Assembly (NCBI RefSeq): GCF_000023025.1
Contig: NC_012997.1
Location: 914,764 to 978,763 of the forward strand
Origin: Teredinibacter turnerae T7901
GTDB lineage: Bacteria > Pseudomonadota > Gammaproteobacteria > Pseudomonadales > Cellvibrionaceae
Length of the DNA: 64,000 nucleotides
Reading direction: 5' to 3'
In this document: piece by piece, positions 45,009 through 55,557 of the stretch
How positions within the stretch are numbered: the first letter of the stretch is position 1
Layout of the letters: each line of letters opens with the position of its first letter
Notes under the pieces: model-generated
Told to the model about the DNA's origin: nothing
Seen by the model: the letters and a program-made list of their open reading frames with translations, nothing else
Databases searched by the model: none
Translations under genes and position numbers: made by a program

Positions 45009-46427
45009 ATGCGCAACCGCTTTTTATCTTTGTTATTTTTGTTTTTTTCTATTTCTGCTGCGTCAGTCTTTGCCGACGAGTTGGAAAATACCCTGTTCGC
45101 GCCTGCCCGCAGTGCGCTCGCGGAGGCGCAGAACGAACTCGCTGATGTGTTGGCGCCTGTCAGCTACGCCAAAGGCGTTGCCGCCTATCAAAGTGCACGG
45201 ACGCGGTATGAACGCAAACAGAACGTCAGCAAGGTAGAGAAAGATTTAGATGAGGCAACGCAGTTCCTGCGGTTGGCAACCAAGACTGCAAAGGTTGCTC
45301 AAATGTCGTTTAAAGCAGCCTTGCAAGCGCGTACCGACGCTAAAGGTGTCGATGCAATGGCGTTGGCAACCGAAACCTGGGAGAAGGCGGAAACACGTTT
45401 TCTGCTCGCAACCAAAACCCTCGAAACCGGCAGTCTTGAGCGGGCGCAGAGCAAAGCGGATGACGCAGAAACACTCTATCGCGAAGCTGAGCTGATCGCG
45501 ATTAAAGGCAACTACCTTAATCAGACGCGAGCCAAGATCGAGGAAGCCGCGGCGCTAAAAGTGAAACGCTACGCTCCCGAAACCTTCGCCAAGGCAAATG
45601 ATCTACTTACGGCAGCGGAAACGGAACTGAGCGAAAACCGTTACGATACGGACAAACCTCGTGCCCTGGTTAAAGAAGCGTTTTATGAGGCCAAGCACGC
45701 CATTTATCTGGCTGATCAGCTCGAAGCACTCAAACGCAAGGAGCTTACCCAGGAGCAGCTGTTGCTTCAGCAGGAACTGCCGGTCGCCACAATCGCGGGG
45801 GAGCTGGACCTGGTTGCGGAATTTGATCAGGGCTCTGAAGTTCCCGTTGCTGCAATTATCAATAGAATTCAACAGCTGACGGCGGATTCCCACGAGCTGG
45901 ATGAGCTAAAAGCGCGTTATGCGCAGTTAGACCAGGAGTTCGCTGCACTTGAAACCAAAGTGGGTATTCAGTCAGAGCGGTTGAAACAAGAGGAAGAGGC
46001 GCGCGAACGACTGCGTCGAGTTTCCGACTATTTTCGTCGGGATGAGGCGATGGTACTCAGCCAGGGCGACAATGTACTGATCCGCATGGTGGGTCTTAAC
46101 TTCGATCCGGGGAGCGCGCAGGTCAACGCCTCCAATTATGCACTGTTACAGAAAGTTGAACAGGCCGTGCGTATGTACCCGGGGTACACCGTTGTTGTGG
46201 AAGGACATACGGATTCTTTTGGCAGTACGCAGGCCAATCAGACGTTGTCCGAGGACCGTGCTAATGCGGTTCGTCAGTACCTGCTGGTAAATATGAATGA
46301 TTTGGCGGCGGGAGCAATTGAGGCCTATGGCTACGGTGAGTCTCAGCCGATTGCCAATAACGAAACACGCGAGGGGCGCAAACGCAACCGACGTATTGAT
46401 GTATTGCTTAAAGCCCCTGGAATTTAG
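45009..46427 (+). CDS. OmpA-family protein with DUF4398-like helical N-terminal region
   Basis: The 472-residue protein has a signal peptide (about 1-22, cut near VFADE). A long helical region (25-340) rich in Ala, Glu and Lys, resembling DUF4398 repeats, follows. A C-terminal OmpA-like peptidoglycan-binding domain (about 355-470) has VEGHTDSFGSTQANQTLSEDRA and GESQPIANNETREGRKRNRR, including the Asp and Arg that hold diaminopimelate. It is predicted to be periplasmic and cell-wall-bound; no beta-barrel is evident. The role is unknown, perhaps envelope stability. It is the last gene before the S10 operon. Confidence 0.85.
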   Translation: MRNRFLSLLFLFFSISAASVFADELENTLFAPARSALAEAQNELADVLAPVSYAKGVAAYQSARTRYERKQNVSKVEKDLDEATQFLRLATKTAKVAQMSFKAALQARTDAKGVDAMALATETWEKAETRFLLATKTLETGSLERAQSKADDAETLYREAELIAIKGNYLNQTRAKIEEAAALKVKRYAPETFAKANDLLTAAETELSENRYDTDKPRALVKEAFYEAKHAIYLADQLEALKRKELTQEQLLLQQELPVATIAGELDLVAEFDQGSEVPVAAIINRIQQLTADSHELDELKARYAQLDQEFAALETKVGIQSERLKQEEEARERLRRVSDYFRRDEAMVLSQGDNVLIRMVGLNFDPGSAQVNASNYALLQKVEQAVRMYPGYTVVVEGHTDSFGSTQANQTLSEDRANAVRQYLLVNMNDLAAGAIEAYGYGESQPIANNETREGRKRNRRIDVLLKAPGI

Positions 46428-46507
46428 TATCTTTGGCGCGCCGGATAACATGAGTCTGGCGCCTTTCTCTACTGTAACTGCCAGCTAAAAAATAATCGAT
46501 TTTGCGG

Positions 46508-46536
46508 TTGACAGTCCTTCCTGCGCTCATTAGAAT
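46508..46536 (+). promoter_or_regulatory. Promoter of the S10 operon
   Basis: A perfect -35 TTGACA (46508-46513) and TAGAAT (46531-46536) are spaced by 17 bp, followed by TGCGCCC, a GC-rich discriminator. The -10 is 77 bases before rpsJ. This near-consensus promoter lets the ribosomal cluster run independently of the accessory genes upstream. Confidence 0.82.
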
Positions 46537-46580
46537 TGCGCCCTCATTTCAGCCGGGGCATATTTTTTGTTCACTGCTGA

Positions 46581-46925
<345 letters not shown>

Positions 46926-47061
46926 AGCTTCAGATAGAATTCTTCCACGATATGTGGGAGCCATTTTTGTGTAACGCTCTGAAATGGGCGGCCGTAGCGG
47001 GTCCACCAACACTTCTTTAAGGTTGGTAGGGGAAAGCCCCGTACACTGAGAGGTTAAAAAA
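46926..47061 (+). promoter_or_regulatory. Structured rpsJ-rplC intergenic RNA
   Basis: The 136-base gap carries two adjacent hairpins: ACCAAC-A-CTT / AAG-GTTGGT (47005-47027, one bulged A) and GGGG-AAAG-CCCC (47029-47040), ending 21 bases before the rplC start. A weaker CCAC/GTGG hairpin lies near 46945-46960. This may be a site of translational control by a ribosomal protein or an RNA-processing element. Function is inferred. Confidence 0.45.
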
Positions 47062-47706
47062 ATGACGATTGGAATTGTCGGCCGCAAGAGCGGCATGACA
47101 CGCATTTTTACTGACGATGGTTTATCCGTTCCTGTCACTGTGATTGAGGTTGATCCCAATCGCATCACTCAGGTTAAGAGCGTAGAAACCGACGGTTATG
47201 CCGCTGTGCAAGTAACCGTAGGGTCTCGTCGAGCCTCCCGTGTCACCAAAGCTGAAGCAGGTCACTTTGCTAAAGCGCAAACCGAAGCCGGTCGCGGCGT
47301 TTGGGAGTTGCGCAACGAAGCTGGCGAAGCTTTTGAAGTTGGTGGTCAACTGACTGTTGAAGCTTTCGAAGCTGGTCAAAAAGTTGATGTTACGGGCACT
47401 TCTAAAGGTAAGGGTTTTGCCGGTACCGTTAAGCGTTGGAATTTCCGTACGCAAGACGCTACTCACGGTAACTCTCTCTCGCATCGAGCCCCTGGTTCTA
47501 TTGGCCAATGTCAAACTCCAGGGCGCGTAATGAAAGGCAAAAAGATGTCCGGCCATATGGGTGCTGAGCGTGTAACGACTCAGAATCTTGAGGTGGTTAG
47601 GGTCGATGTTGAACGCAATTTGTTGTTGATCAAGGGCGCTGTTCCGGGTGCTCCTGGTGGTGACGTGTTTATTCGTCCCGCTGTCAAGCTGCGTAACAAC
47701 GGTTAA
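47062..47706 (+). CDS. rplC: 50S ribosomal protein L3
   Basis: L3 (214 aa) is an early-assembly protein reaching toward the peptidyl transferase centre. The start [18 protein letters not shown] and the loop [20 protein letters not shown] (about 136-155), whose Gln is the site of PrmB methylation in E. coli, identify it. It follows the structured rpsJ-rplC spacer and precedes rplD by 20 bases. Confidence 0.97.
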   Translation: MTIGIVGRKSGMTRIFTDDGLSVPVTVIEVDPNRITQVKSVETDGYAAVQVTVGSRRASRVTKAEAGHFAKAQTEAGRGVWELRNEAGEAFEVGGQLTVEAFEAGQKVDVTGTSKGKGFAGTVKRWNFRTQDATHGNSLSHRAPGSIGQCQTPGRVMKGKKMSGHMGAERVTTQNLEVVRVDVERNLLLIKGAVPGAPGGDVFIRPAVKLRNNG

Positions 47707-47726
47707 GTCACCCGGGGGAATCGACC

Positions 47727-48341
47727 ATGGAATTAAGTATTGTTACTCCACAGGGCGCTAAGGGTACCGTTGCGGTTTCCGAAGTGGCCTTTGGTAAAGA
47801 ATTTAATCAAGATCTTGTTCATCAAGCAGTTGTTGCTTATATGGCGGGTTCGCGTCAGGGCACCAAAGCTCAGAAAAACCGCGCAGCGGTATCTGGTGGC
47901 GGTAAAAAGCCTTGGCGTCAAAAAGGTACTGGTCGTGCGCGAGCAGGTACTATTCGCAGTCCGATCTGGCGTTCTGGTGGTGTTACATTCGCTGCTCAGC
48001 CTCGTGATTTCGAACAGAAGCTGAACAAGAAAATGTATCGCGCTGCTTTGCGTTGCATTCTTTCTGAGCTGGCTCGTCAAGAGCGTTTGGTGGTGGTTGA
48101 AGAGTTTGATCTCGACGCGCCAAAAACCAAAATTTTGGTTCAGAAGCTTGCTGAGTACGATCTGACTGACGCGTTGATCGTGAGTGAGCAGGTTAGCGAA
48201 AACCTGTACCTCGCCGCTCGTAACTTGCATAAAGTTGATGTGCGCGATGTTCAGGCCATTGATCCGGTCAGCCTCATTCGTTTCGAAAAGGTTGTAATGA
48301 CTGTGTCTGCTGTTAAAAAACTTGAGGAGGTGCTGGCATGA
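47727..48341 (+). CDS. rplD: 50S ribosomal protein L4
   Basis: L4 (204 aa) lines the exit tunnel. The tunnel loop [20 protein letters not shown] (about 56-75) is intact, with no macrolide-resistance-type deletion. In E. coli L4 represses the S10 operon; here the regulatory target may differ. The stop overlaps the rplW start by 4 bases (ATGA). Confidence 0.97.
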   Translation: MELSIVTPQGAKGTVAVSEVAFGKEFNQDLVHQAVVAYMAGSRQGTKAQKNRAAVSGGGKKPWRQKGTGRARAGTIRSPIWRSGGVTFAAQPRDFEQKLNKKMYRAALRCILSELARQERLVVVEEFDLDAPKTKILVQKLAEYDLTDALIVSEQVSENLYLAARNLHKVDVRDVQAIDPVSLIRFEKVVMTVSAVKKLEEVLA

Positions 48342-48634
48342 ACCAGGAGCGCCTGTATAAAGTTTTGCTTGGACCGGTAATTTCCGAAAAGGCAGCAATG
48401 GCTGCTGAAATCGCGAATCAGGCAGTGTTTAAAGTTGTCAGTGATGCGAGCAAGTCCGAGATCAAAGCTGCTGTAGAAAAGCTGTTTAATGTGAGTGTTG
48501 AGGGCGTTCGCGTTCTCAATGTTAAAGGCAAAACCAAGCGCACTCGCTACGGCATGGGCCGTCGCAGCGATTGGAAAAAGGCTTATGTCACTCTGGCCGA
48601 AGGGTCCGAGATCGACTTTGAGTCTGGTGAGTAA
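48338..48634 (+). CDS. rplW: 50S ribosomal protein L23
   Basis: L23 (98 aa) sits at the tunnel exit and is the docking site for trigger factor and [19 protein letters not shown] (8-23) and [25 protein letters not shown] sequence near the C-terminus identify it. Translation is coupled to rplD through an ATGA overlap, and rplB follows 11 bases later. Confidence 0.97.
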   Translation: MNQERLYKVLLGPVISEKAAMAAEIANQAVFKVVSDASKSEIKAAVEKLFNVSVEGVRVLNVKGKTKRTRYGMGRRSDWKKAYVTLAEGSEIDFESGE

Positions 48635-48645
48635 GGAGCCGACTG

Positions 48646-49473
48646 ATGCCTATTCAAAAACGTAAGCCAACTTCAGCCGGTCGACGCTTTGTTGTAAGCG
48701 TTGTTAATCCTGACCTCCACAAAGGTGCGCCCTACGCACCTTTGCTCGAGAAAAAGTCAAAATCCGGCGGTCGTAACAATAATGGCCGTATCACCACTCG
48801 TCATATTGGTGGTGGTCACAAGCAGCATTACCGAAAAATTGATTTCAAGCGCAACAAAGACGGTATTCCGGCGAAAGTTGAGCGTTTGGAATACGATCCA
48901 AACCGCACTGCGCATATCGCACTCGTGTGTTATGCCGATGGTGAGCGCCGTTACATCATTGCGCCGAAAGGCCTGAAGGCTGGCGATTTCATCGAGTCTG
49001 GTGATGCATCTGCGATCAAAGTGGGCAACACTCTGCCACTGCGCAATGTTCCAGTGGGTAGCGTTATTCACTGTATCGAACTGAAGCCTGGTAAAGGTGC
49101 TCAGTTGGCTCGCTCTGCGGGTGCTTCGGTACAGTTGGTTGCTCGCGAAGGTCAGTACGCCACTCTGCGTTTGCGCTCCGGCGAGATGCGTAAAGTAGAA
49201 GTTGAGTGTCGCGCGACTCTGGGCGAAGTTTCAAACAGTGAACACAGTTTGCGTTCGCTGGGTAAGGCTGGTGCTAAGCGCTGGCGTGGTGTACGCCCAA
49301 CCGTTCGCGGTGTTGCGATGAACCCGGTTGATCACCCACATGGTGGTGGTGAGGGACGTACCTCTGGTGGTCGTCATCCCGTATCTCCATGGGGTACTCC
49401 TACCAAGGGTTATAAAACACGCAGCAATAAGCGTACTGACAAGATGATTGTTCGTCGTCGCAACAAGAAATAA
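48646..49473 (+). CDS. rplB: 50S ribosomal protein L2
   Basis: L2 (275 aa) is needed for subunit joining and peptidyl transfer. The conserved C-terminal segment [20 protein letters not shown] (226-245) contains the histidine implicated near the catalytic centre. Length and order are standard for the S10 operon. Confidence 0.98.
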   Translation: MPIQKRKPTSAGRRFVVSVVNPDLHKGAPYAPLLEKKSKSGGRNNNGRITTRHIGGGHKQHYRKIDFKRNKDGIPAKVERLEYDPNRTAHIALVCYADGERRYIIAPKGLKAGDFIESGDASAIKVGNTLPLRNVPVGSVIHCIELKPGKGAQLARSAGASVQLVAREGQYATLRLRSGEMRKVEVECRATLGEVSNSEHSLRSLGKAGAKRWRGVRPTVRGVAMNPVDHPHGGGEGRTSGGRHPVSPWGTPTKGYKTRSNKRTDKMIVRRRNKK

Positions 49474-49506
49474 GCGCCGACTAAATAGCTAAAAGAGGAA
49501 AGTGCA

Positions 49507-49782
49507 GTGCCACGTTCACTGAAGAAAGGTCCTTTTATCGACCACCATCTTTTGAAAAAAGTGGAAGTTGCGGCGGAAAAAAATGATCGTCGTCCCATTA
49601 AAACCTGGTCTCGTCGTTCGATGATTCTGCCAGAGATGGTGGGTCTGACTATCGCTGTCCACAATGGACGTCAACACGTGCCTGTCCTGGTTAGCGAAGA
49701 GATGGTCGGACACAAATTGGGTGAGTTTGCGGCTACCCGCACTTACCGTGGTCATGTTGCAGATAAGAAAGCGAAGCGCTAA
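49507..49782 (+). CDS. rpsS: 30S ribosomal protein S19
   Basis: S19 (91 aa) forms a head complex with S13 near the A site. The protein begins with [19 protein letters not shown], translated from a GTG start at 49507 with AGAGGAA upstream. The motif [15 protein letters not shown] (about 43-57) is typical. Confidence 0.97.
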
Positions 49783-49806
49783 GCGCGCTCCAGCGAGGAA
49801 TTAGTG

Positions 49807-50139
49807 ATGGAAGTTGCAGCTAAATTACGCGGTGCTGGCTTGTCTGCGCAAAAGGCGCGCTTGGTGGCAGACCAGATTCGCGGTAAATCAGTTGAAGAAG
49901 CTTTGGATTTGTTGGCGTTCAGCACTAAAAAAGGTGCTGCAGTCATCAAGAAAGTTTTGGAATCGGCGATTGCCAATGCCGAGCACAACGAAGGTGCCGA
50001 CGTTGATGAGCTGAAGGTGTCCACTATTTTCGTGGATGAAGGTTTAACGATGAAGCGCATTCGTCCGCGCGCGAAGGGTCGTGCTGACCGTATCTTCAAG
50101 CGTACATGCCACATCACCGTTAAAGTAGCGGATCAGTAA
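49807..50139 (+). CDS. rplV: 50S ribosomal protein L22
   Basis: L22 (110 aa) lines the exit tunnel. [20 protein letters not shown] (5-24) and the C-terminal [17 protein letters not shown] identify it. ATG at 49807 is preferred over the GTG one codon upstream because AGGA lies at the better distance. It is between rpsS and rpsC as usual. Confidence 0.96.
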   Translation: MEVAAKLRGAGLSAQKARLVADQIRGKSVEEALDLLAFSTKKGAAVIKKVLESAIANAEHNEGADVDELKVSTIFVDEGLTMKRIRPRAKGRADRIFKRTCHITVKVADQ

Positions 50140-50151
50140 GAGAGAAGACTT

Positions 50152-50826
50152 ATGGGTCAGAAAGTACATCCAACAGGCATCCGTCTCGGCATTGTTAAGA
50201 AGCACACCTCTACCTGGTACGCCAGCAAGGGTGACTACGCAGATAAGCTGAACGAAGACTTGAAAGTGCGTGCCTATATCCAAAAGGTATTGTCTCACGC
50301 CTCAGTAAGCCGTGTAGATATTGAGCGTCCTGCGAACACTGCGCGTGTAACTATTCACACTGCGCGTCCAGGCATCGTTATTGGTAAAAAAGGTGAAGAT
50401 GTAGAAAAGCTGCGCGCTGAAATCAGCAAGCAGATGGGTGTTCCCGTCCACATCAACATCGAAGAAATTCGCAAGCCGGATCTGGATGGCGTACTGGTAG
50501 CGCAAAGCGTTGCTCAGCAGCTCGAGCGCCGCGTAATGTTTCGTCGTGCTATGAAGCGCGCGGTACAGAACGCAATGCGTCAAGGTGCAGAAGGTGTAAA
50601 AATCCAGGTTAGCGGTCGACTCGGCGGTGCTGAGATTGCGCGTACCGAATGGTACCGCGAAGGTCGTGTACCTCTGCACACTCTGCGTGCAGATATCGAC
50701 TACGCTACTGCAGAAGCGTCCACCACTTACGGCATCATTGGTGTAAAAGTGTGGATCTTCAAAGGCGAAATTATTGGTGGACTGGAAGAAGCCGAGTCTG
50801 CTCCTAAGAAAAAAGGCGCTAAGTAA
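50152..50826 (+). CDS. rpsC: 30S ribosomal protein S3
   Basis: S3 (224 aa) guards the mRNA entry channel. It starts [19 protein letters not shown] and has a KH domain with [15 protein letters not shown] (about 76-90), then the C-terminal [20 protein letters not shown]. The length is slightly shorter than E. coli's 233, through the C-terminal tail. Confidence 0.97.
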   Translation: MGQKVHPTGIRLGIVKKHTSTWYASKGDYADKLNEDLKVRAYIQKVLSHASVSRVDIERPANTARVTIHTARPGIVIGKKGEDVEKLRAEISKQMGVPVHINIEEIRKPDLDGVLVAQSVAQQLERRVMFRRAMKRAVQNAMRQGAEGVKIQVSGRLGGAEIARTEWYREGRVPLHTLRADIDYATAEASTTYGIIGVKVWIFKGEIIGGLEEAESAPKKKGAK

Positions 50827-50867
50827 GCGCTCGAAGTTAACAGTTTTGACGAATAAGGGTTAGGCAA

Positions 50868-51281
50868 ATGCTGCAACCAAAGCGTACAAAATTCCGTAAG
50901 CAAATGAAGGGGCGCAATCGCGGCTTGGCGCAACGCGGCTCCAAAGTTAGCTTTGGTGAATTCGGACTCAAAGCGGTAGCTCGTGGACGCATTACTGCGC
51001 GTCAGATCGAAGCGGCCCGTCGTGCAATGACTCGTCACGTTAAGCGTGGCGGTAAAATCTGGATCCGAGTATTTCCAGACAAACCTATTACTGAAAAACC
51101 GCTGGAAGTTCGTCAGGGTAAAGGTAAAGGTAACGTTGAGTACTGGGTAGCGCAAATCCAGCCAGGCAAAGTTCTTTATGAAATGGAAGGTGTTTCTGAA
51201 GAACTGGCCCGCGAAGCTTTTGCGCTGGCAGCAGCAAAACTGCCTTTGAACACAACTTTTGTTAAGCGGTCGGTGATGTGA
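50868..51281 (+). CDS. rplP: 50S ribosomal protein L16
   Basis: L16 (137 aa) helps position A-site t[23 protein letters not shown] and the conserved arginine region [20 protein letters not shown] (about 46-65) are present. Its TGA stop shares a base with the rpmC ATG (TGATG), giving translational coupling. Confidence 0.97.
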   Translation: MLQPKRTKFRKQMKGRNRGLAQRGSKVSFGEFGLKAVARGRITARQIEAARRAMTRHVKRGGKIWIRVFPDKPITEKPLEVRQGKGKGNVEYWVAQIQPGKVLYEMEGVSEELAREAFALAAAKLPLNTTFVKRSVM

Positions 51282-51475
51282 TGAAAGCAAGTGAACTTAA
51301 CGAAAAGTCAGTTGATGAGCTGAAGCAAGAACTGCTCACTCAGTTGGAAGCGCAATTTAAGCTTCGCATGCAAAAGTCTACTGGCCAGCTGAATCAAACC
51401 CATTTGGTGAAGCAAACCCGTCGCGACATTGCTCGCATTAAAACGGTTCTGCGCCAGAAAGCGGCAACTAAGTAA
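51281..51475 (+). CDS. rpmC: 50S ribosomal protein L29
   Basis: L29 (64 aa) lies at the tunnel exit next to L23. [20 protein letters not shown] and [14 protein letters not shown] match the two-helix family. The ATG at 51281 overlaps the rplP stop; the GTG one codon earlier is a weaker choice. Confidence 0.95.
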   Translation: MKASELNEKSVDELKQELLTQLEAQFKLRMQKSTGQLNQTHLVKQTRRDIARIKTVLRQKAATK

Positions 51476-51492
51476 GAGCGTAGGTAACGAGA

Positions 51493-51759
51493 ATGGCTGA
51501 AGCAGAAAAATTGGTACGTACGCTAACTGGCAAGGTTGTTAGCGACAAAATGGATAAATCCGTTGTTGTTTTGATTGAGCGTCGCGTAAAGCACCCGGTA
51601 TACGGCAAATACGTGAGCAAATCTACCAAGATTAAAGCTCATGACGAAAACAACGAATGTAACCAAGGCGATACCGTAACTATCGCTGAGTCCCGTCCTC
51701 TGTCGAAAACCAAGTCCTGGACTTTGGTTAAAATCGAAGAGCGCGCGACGCGAATTTAA
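51493..51759 (+). CDS. rpsQ: 30S ribosomal protein S17
   Basis: S17 (88 aa) is a primary 16S rRNA-binding protein with an OB fold. [20 protein letters not shown] and [20 protein letters not shown] are typical. It is the last gene of the S10 operon; rplN of the spc operon starts 62 bases later with no clear terminator between them. Confidence 0.97.
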   Translation: MAEAEKLVRTLTGKVVSDKMDKSVVVLIERRVKHPVYGKYVSKSTKIKAHDENNECNQGDTVTIAESRPLSKTKSWTLVKIEERATRI

Positions 51760-51821
51760 GTGAATCGGCAGCGGCCGGTGCATAACAGTCACCCGCCGAG
51801 TTAGAGTTTCGGAGAAAGACG

Positions 51822-52190
51822 ATGATTCAAACAGAAACTTATTTGGACGTAGCCGATAACAGTGGCGCGCGTCGCGTAATGTGTATCAAGGTGTTGGGTG
51901 GCTCCCACCGTCGCTACGCCGGCGTCGGCGATGTGATTAAAGTTACTGTTAAGGAAGCAATTCCTCGCGGTAAAGTTAAAAAAGGCCAAGTAATGAAGGC
52001 AGTTGTTGTGCGCACCAAAAAAGGTGTGCGTCGCCCAGACGGTTCTCTTATCCGTTTCGACGACAACGCAGCGGTACTGCTGAACAATCAGGAAGCCCCT
52101 GTAGGTACTCGTATCTTCGGCCCGGTAACCCGTGAACTGCGTGGTGAAAAGTTTATGAAGATTATCTCTCTGGCACCCGAAGTACTGTAA
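51822..52190 (+). CDS. rplN: 50S ribosomal protein L14
   Basis: L14 (122 aa) sits at the subunit interface and binds Rsf[21 protein letters not shown] and [20 protein letters not shown] identify it. It opens the spc operon, with a GGAG site before its ATG. Confidence 0.97.
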
Positions 52191-52225
52191 TCGGCTGCAC
52201 CGAGGTCAAGAGGATATTTAAGGTT

Positions 52226-52543
52226 ATGCGCAAAATTAAACGTAATGACGAAGTGGTGGTAATCACCGGTCGTGATAAAGGTAAGCGCGGAAAAGTGACC
52301 CGCGTACTGCCTGATAATCGAGTCATCGTCTCCGGCATTCAGATGATCAAAAAACATCAGAAGCCGAACCCTCAGCTAGGCGTAGCTGGTGGTATCGTTG
52401 AGAAAGAAGCCCCGATTCAGGTATCAAACGTCGCTATCTACAATCCAAGCACCCAAAAAGCGGATCGTGTTGGATTTAAAGTGTTGGAAGACGGAAACAA
52501 GATTCGAGTTTTCAAATCCGACGGCAATGCTATTGACGCATAA
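52226..52543 (+). CDS. rplX: 50S ribosomal protein L24
   Basis: L24 (105 aa) is one of the two assembly initiators of the 50S subunit. The KOW motif [20 protein letters not shown] (about 6-25) is clear. In E. coli S8 binds mRNA downstream of this gene, at the start of rplE, to control the spc operon. Confidence 0.97.
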
Positions 52544-52562
52544 GCGTATTGGGTGAAGAAGA

Positions 52563-53102
52563 ATGGCAAGGCTTAAAGAAAAGTATCTCAACGAAATTGC
52601 TCCCAAGCTGAAAGAAGAGCTTGGTGTAGCTAACGTAATGGAAATTCCGCGCATTACCAAAATTACCCTCAACATGGGTGTTGGTGAAGCTATCGGCGAT
52701 AAGAAAGTTTTGGAAAACGCAGTTGCAGACCTCGAGAAAATCGCGGGTCAAAAACCGGTTATTACCAAAGCTCGTAAATCTATCGCTGGCTTTAAAGTAC
52801 GTGAAGGCTGGCCGGTAGGCTGTAAAGTTACTCTGCGTCGTGAGCGTATGTACGAATTTTTGGATCGCCTGGTAAGTATCGCGATTCCTCGAGTACGTGA
52901 CTTCCGTGGTATCAGCCCTAAGCAATTTGACGGTCGCGGAAACTTCTCTATGGGTGTGAATGAGCAAATCATTTTCCCTGAGATTGAATACGACAAAGTA
53001 GACAAGCTGCGTGGTTTGGATATTTGTATCTCCACCACTGCTCGTACTAACGAAGAAGGTCGCGCTTTGCTTAAAGCGTTTAGCTTCCCGTTCAAAGGTT
53101 AG
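52563..53102 (+). CDS. rplE: 50S ribosomal protein L5
   Basis: L5 (179 aa) binds 5S rRNA and contacts S13 in the inter-subunit bridge. It has [16 protein letters not shown] (about 29-44) and [19 protein letters not shown] (about 117-135). It is of standard length and position, with rpsN 13 bases downstream. Confidence 0.97.
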
Positions 53103-53115
53103 GAGTTGATTGTAA

Positions 53116-53421
53116 ATGGCTAAGAAATCAATGATCGCCCGCGAAGTTAAGCGCGCGAAAGCTGTCGATAAATACGCTGCAAAGCGCGAAGAGCTGAAAG
53201 CGGTTATCAGCAGCGTTGAGTCTTCCGATGATCAAGTTTGGGAAGCAATGATCAAGTTGCAGAAGCTGCCTCGTGATAGCAGTGCAGCACGCGGTCAGCG
53301 TCGTTGTCGTGTTACTGGTCGTCCCCATGCGGTTTACCGCAAGTTCGGCCTGTGTCGAAACAAATTGCGCGAAGCTGCAATGCGCGGCGACGTACCAGGC
53401 CTGGTTAAAGCTAGCTGGTAA
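53116..53421 (+). CDS. rpsN: 30S ribosomal protein S14 (long, zinc-free form)
   Basis: S14 (101 aa) is of the long C- type: it lacks the two CxxC pairs of the short zinc form and has a single Cys in [19 protein letters not shown] and another near it. The C-terminal [17 protein letters not shown] is characteristic. It is therefore not expected to be replaced under zinc limitation in the way zinc-binding S14 is. Confidence 0.97.
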   Translation: MAKKSMIAREVKRAKAVDKYAAKREELKAVISSVESSDDQVWEAMIKLQKLPRDSSAARGQRRCRVTGRPHAVYRKFGLCRNKLREAAMRGDVPGLVKASW

Positions 53422-53449
53422 TCCAGGCTACGAGTAGGAGCAGAATTTT

Positions 53450-53842
53450 ATGAGTATGCAAGACCCTATCGCGGATATGCTGACGCGCATTCGCAATGCA
53501 CAAATGGTCGGTAAAACCTCTGTGACTATGCCTTCTTCCAAGTTGAAGAAGAGCGTCGCAAATGTTTTGACAGAAGAAGGTTATGTAGCTGGTTTCAATG
53601 CTACAGACGGCGTTAAAGCTGAATTGACCATCGACCTTAAATATTTCGAAGGTAAGCCGGTAATCGCAGAGTTGGATCGCATTAGCCGTCCTGGACTGCG
53701 TGCTTACGCAGGTAAAGACGAGCTGCCAACTGTTCGCGGCGGCTTGGGAATTGCCATCGTGTCCACCAGTAAGGGTGTCATGACCGATCGCGCAGCTCGC
53801 GCAGCTGGCGTTGGTGGCGAAATTATTTGTACTGTTTTCTAA
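53450..53842 (+). CDS. rpsH: 30S ribosomal protein S8
   Basis: S8 (130 aa) binds 16S rRNA helix 21 and in E. coli represses the spc operon. [16 protein letters not shown] at the start and the C-terminal [20 protein letters not shown] are the family signatures. Confidence 0.97.
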   Translation: MSMQDPIADMLTRIRNAQMVGKTSVTMPSSKLKKSVANVLTEEGYVAGFNATDGVKAELTIDLKYFEGKPVIAELDRISRPGLRAYAGKDELPTVRGGLGIAIVSTSKGVMTDRAARAAGVGGEIICTVF

Positions 53843-53878
53843 ACAGTTTTAGGAAAAGTATTAAGACGGGTAACCAAT

Positions 53879-54412
53879 ATGTCTCGCGTTGCAAACAGTC
53901 CAGTTCAACTGCCCAGCGGTGTTGAATTAAAGCAAAACGGTCAGGATGTCACTGTAAAAGGTGGTAAAGGCCAGTTGGCGATTCAGATCCACGATAGCGT
54001 TGAGCTGAAAATTGAAGAAAACGTAGTTACGTTTGCCGCTCGTGATGGAGCCAAAGCTTCTCGTGCGATGGCTGGTACCATGCGTGCCCTGGTAAACAAT
54101 ATGGTCACTGGCGTAAGCCAGGGCTTTGAGAAAAAACTTGTCCTGAACGGCGTTGGTTACCGTGCTAAAGCAGCCGGTAGTACGTTGAATCTGACACTGG
54201 GTTTTTCTCACCCAATCGATTACGACCTGCCAGAAGGCGTAACTGCAGAAACTCCCACGCAAACCGAAATCTTGCTGAAGAGTGCAAATAAGCAGTTGCT
54301 AGGGCAGGTTGCTAGCGAAGTGCGTGCTTTCCGTCCGCCAGAGCCTTACAAAGGTAAGGGTGTGCGTTACGCTGACGAATTTGTACGTCGTAAAGAAGCT
54401 AAGAAGAAGTAA
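53879..54412 (+). CDS. rplF: 50S ribosomal protein L6
   Basis: L6 (177 aa) lies near the factor-binding site. It has two homologous domains; the second ends with [20 protein letters not shown] (about 152-171), the conserved tail. Standard length and position. Confidence 0.97.
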   Translation: MSRVANSPVQLPSGVELKQNGQDVTVKGGKGQLAIQIHDSVELKIEENVVTFAARDGAKASRAMAGTMRALVNNMVTGVSQGFEKKLVLNGVGYRAKAAGSTLNLTLGFSHPIDYDLPEGVTAETPTQTEILLKSANKQLLGQVASEVRAFRPPEPYKGKGVRYADEFVRRKEAKKK

Positions 54413-54447
54413 GCCGTAGATCGGTAAGCTAACAGTAGGTTTTAGAT

Positions 54448-54798
54448 ATGAACGCTAAGAAGCAATCCAGAATACGCCGTGCAACACGCAGCCGCTCAAA
54501 AATTCGTGAGCTGCGTGAAACTCGTCTTTGCGTCAACAGAACTCCTCGTCACATTTACGCGCAGATTATCTCCCCGGAAAGTGACAAGGTTCTTGCCAGC
54601 GCGTCCACGCTGGACAAAGACTTGCGCAGTGGTGCAACCGGTAATATTGATGCAGCTACAGCGGTAGGCAAGTTGATTGCCGAGCGCGCTAAAGCAGCAG
54701 GTGTTACTAAAGTCGCGTTTGACCGTAGTGGTTTCAAATTCCACGGTCGAGTTAAAGCACTGGCAGACGCCGCTCGTGAAAGTGGCTTGGAATTCTAA
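54448..54798 (+). CDS. rplR: 50S ribosomal protein L18
   Basis: L18 (116 aa) carries 5S rRNA into the 50S subunit with L5. The basic N-terminus ([20 protein letters not shown]) and [20 protein letters not shown] near the end are typical. Confidence 0.97.
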   Translation: MNAKKQSRIRRATRSRSKIRELRETRLCVNRTPRHIYAQIISPESDKVLASASTLDKDLRSGATGNIDAATAVGKLIAERAKAAGVTKVAFDRSGFKFHGRVKALADAARESGLEF

Positions 54799-54808
54799 AG
54801 GTTAGATT

Positions 54809-55321
54809 ATGTCGCAGCAGATTAAAAAAGAAGAGAGCACCGCCGAAGGTTTACAGGAAAAGCTGGTTCAGGTGAACCGCGTAGCGAAAACTGTAAAAGG
54901 CGGCCGTATCTTTGCCTTCACCGCTCTGACAGTGGTTGGCGACGGTAACGGAAAAGTGGGTTTTGGTCGTGGTAAAGCACGTGAAGTGCCTATTGCGATT
55001 CAAAAGGCTATGGAATCCGCACGCCGCAACATGATCCAGGTTGAACTGAACGGTGATACCATCCAGTACCCTACTAAAGGCCGTCACGGTGCATCTAAGG
55101 TGTACATGCAGCCTGCCTCACAAGGTACCGGTGTAATCGCTGGTGGTGCCATGCGCTCCGTACTGGAAATCGCTGGTGTACAAAACGTACTGGCAAAGTG
55201 CTACGGTTCGACTAACCCGGTAAACGTGGTTCGTGCAACCTTCGAAGCGCTGCGTGCGATGGCCTCTCCTGATGCTGTTGCTGCCAAGCGTGGTAAATCA
55301 GTAGAAGATATTTTGAACTAA
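54809..55321 (+). CDS. rpsE: 30S ribosomal protein S5
   Basis: S5 (170 aa) takes part in translational accuracy and mRNA unwinding. The double-stranded RNA-binding part contains [20 protein letters not shown] (about 23-42), and [19 protein letters not shown] is typical of the C-terminal domain. It is slightly longer at the N-terminus than the E. coli protein. Confidence 0.97.
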   Translation: MSQQIKKEESTAEGLQEKLVQVNRVAKTVKGGRIFAFTALTVVGDGNGKVGFGRGKAREVPIAIQKAMESARRNMIQVELNGDTIQYPTKGRHGASKVYMQPASQGTGVIAGGAMRSVLEIAGVQNVLAKCYGSTNPVNVVRATFEALRAMASPDAVAAKRGKSVEDILN

Positions 55322-55370
55322 TATCGCGATAGCGATACTAGAGTCAGCGCCGATTTAAAGTGAGAAAATC

Positions 55371-55556
55371 ATGGCTAAGAAAACGCTTAAAGTAACTCAG
55401 TATAAAAGCGCTTCAGGTCGCCTCGAAGCGCACAAGGCTTGCGTACGCGGTCTTGGCTTGCGTCGTATTGGTCACACCGTGGAAGTTGAAGATACGCCTT
55501 CCGTACGCGGTATGATCAACAAAGTGAATTACATGGTTAAGGTTGAGGAAGAGTAA
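55371..55556 (+). CDS. rpmD: 50S ribosomal protein L30
   Basis: L30 (61 aa) is a small 23S rRNA-binding protein. [20 protein letters not shown] and [19 protein letters not shown] match the family. Its stop codon is one base away from the rplO start. Confidence 0.96.
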   Translation: MAKKTLKVTQYKSASGRLEAHKACVRGLGLRRIGHTVEVEDTPSVRGMINKVNYMVKVEEE

Positions 55557-55557
55557 G

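Noticed and set aside
46434..46466. Imperfect GC-rich hairpin after the OmpA-family gene as a terminator
   Set aside because: Pairing is interrupted and no proper T-run follows; it was too weak to list as a feature.
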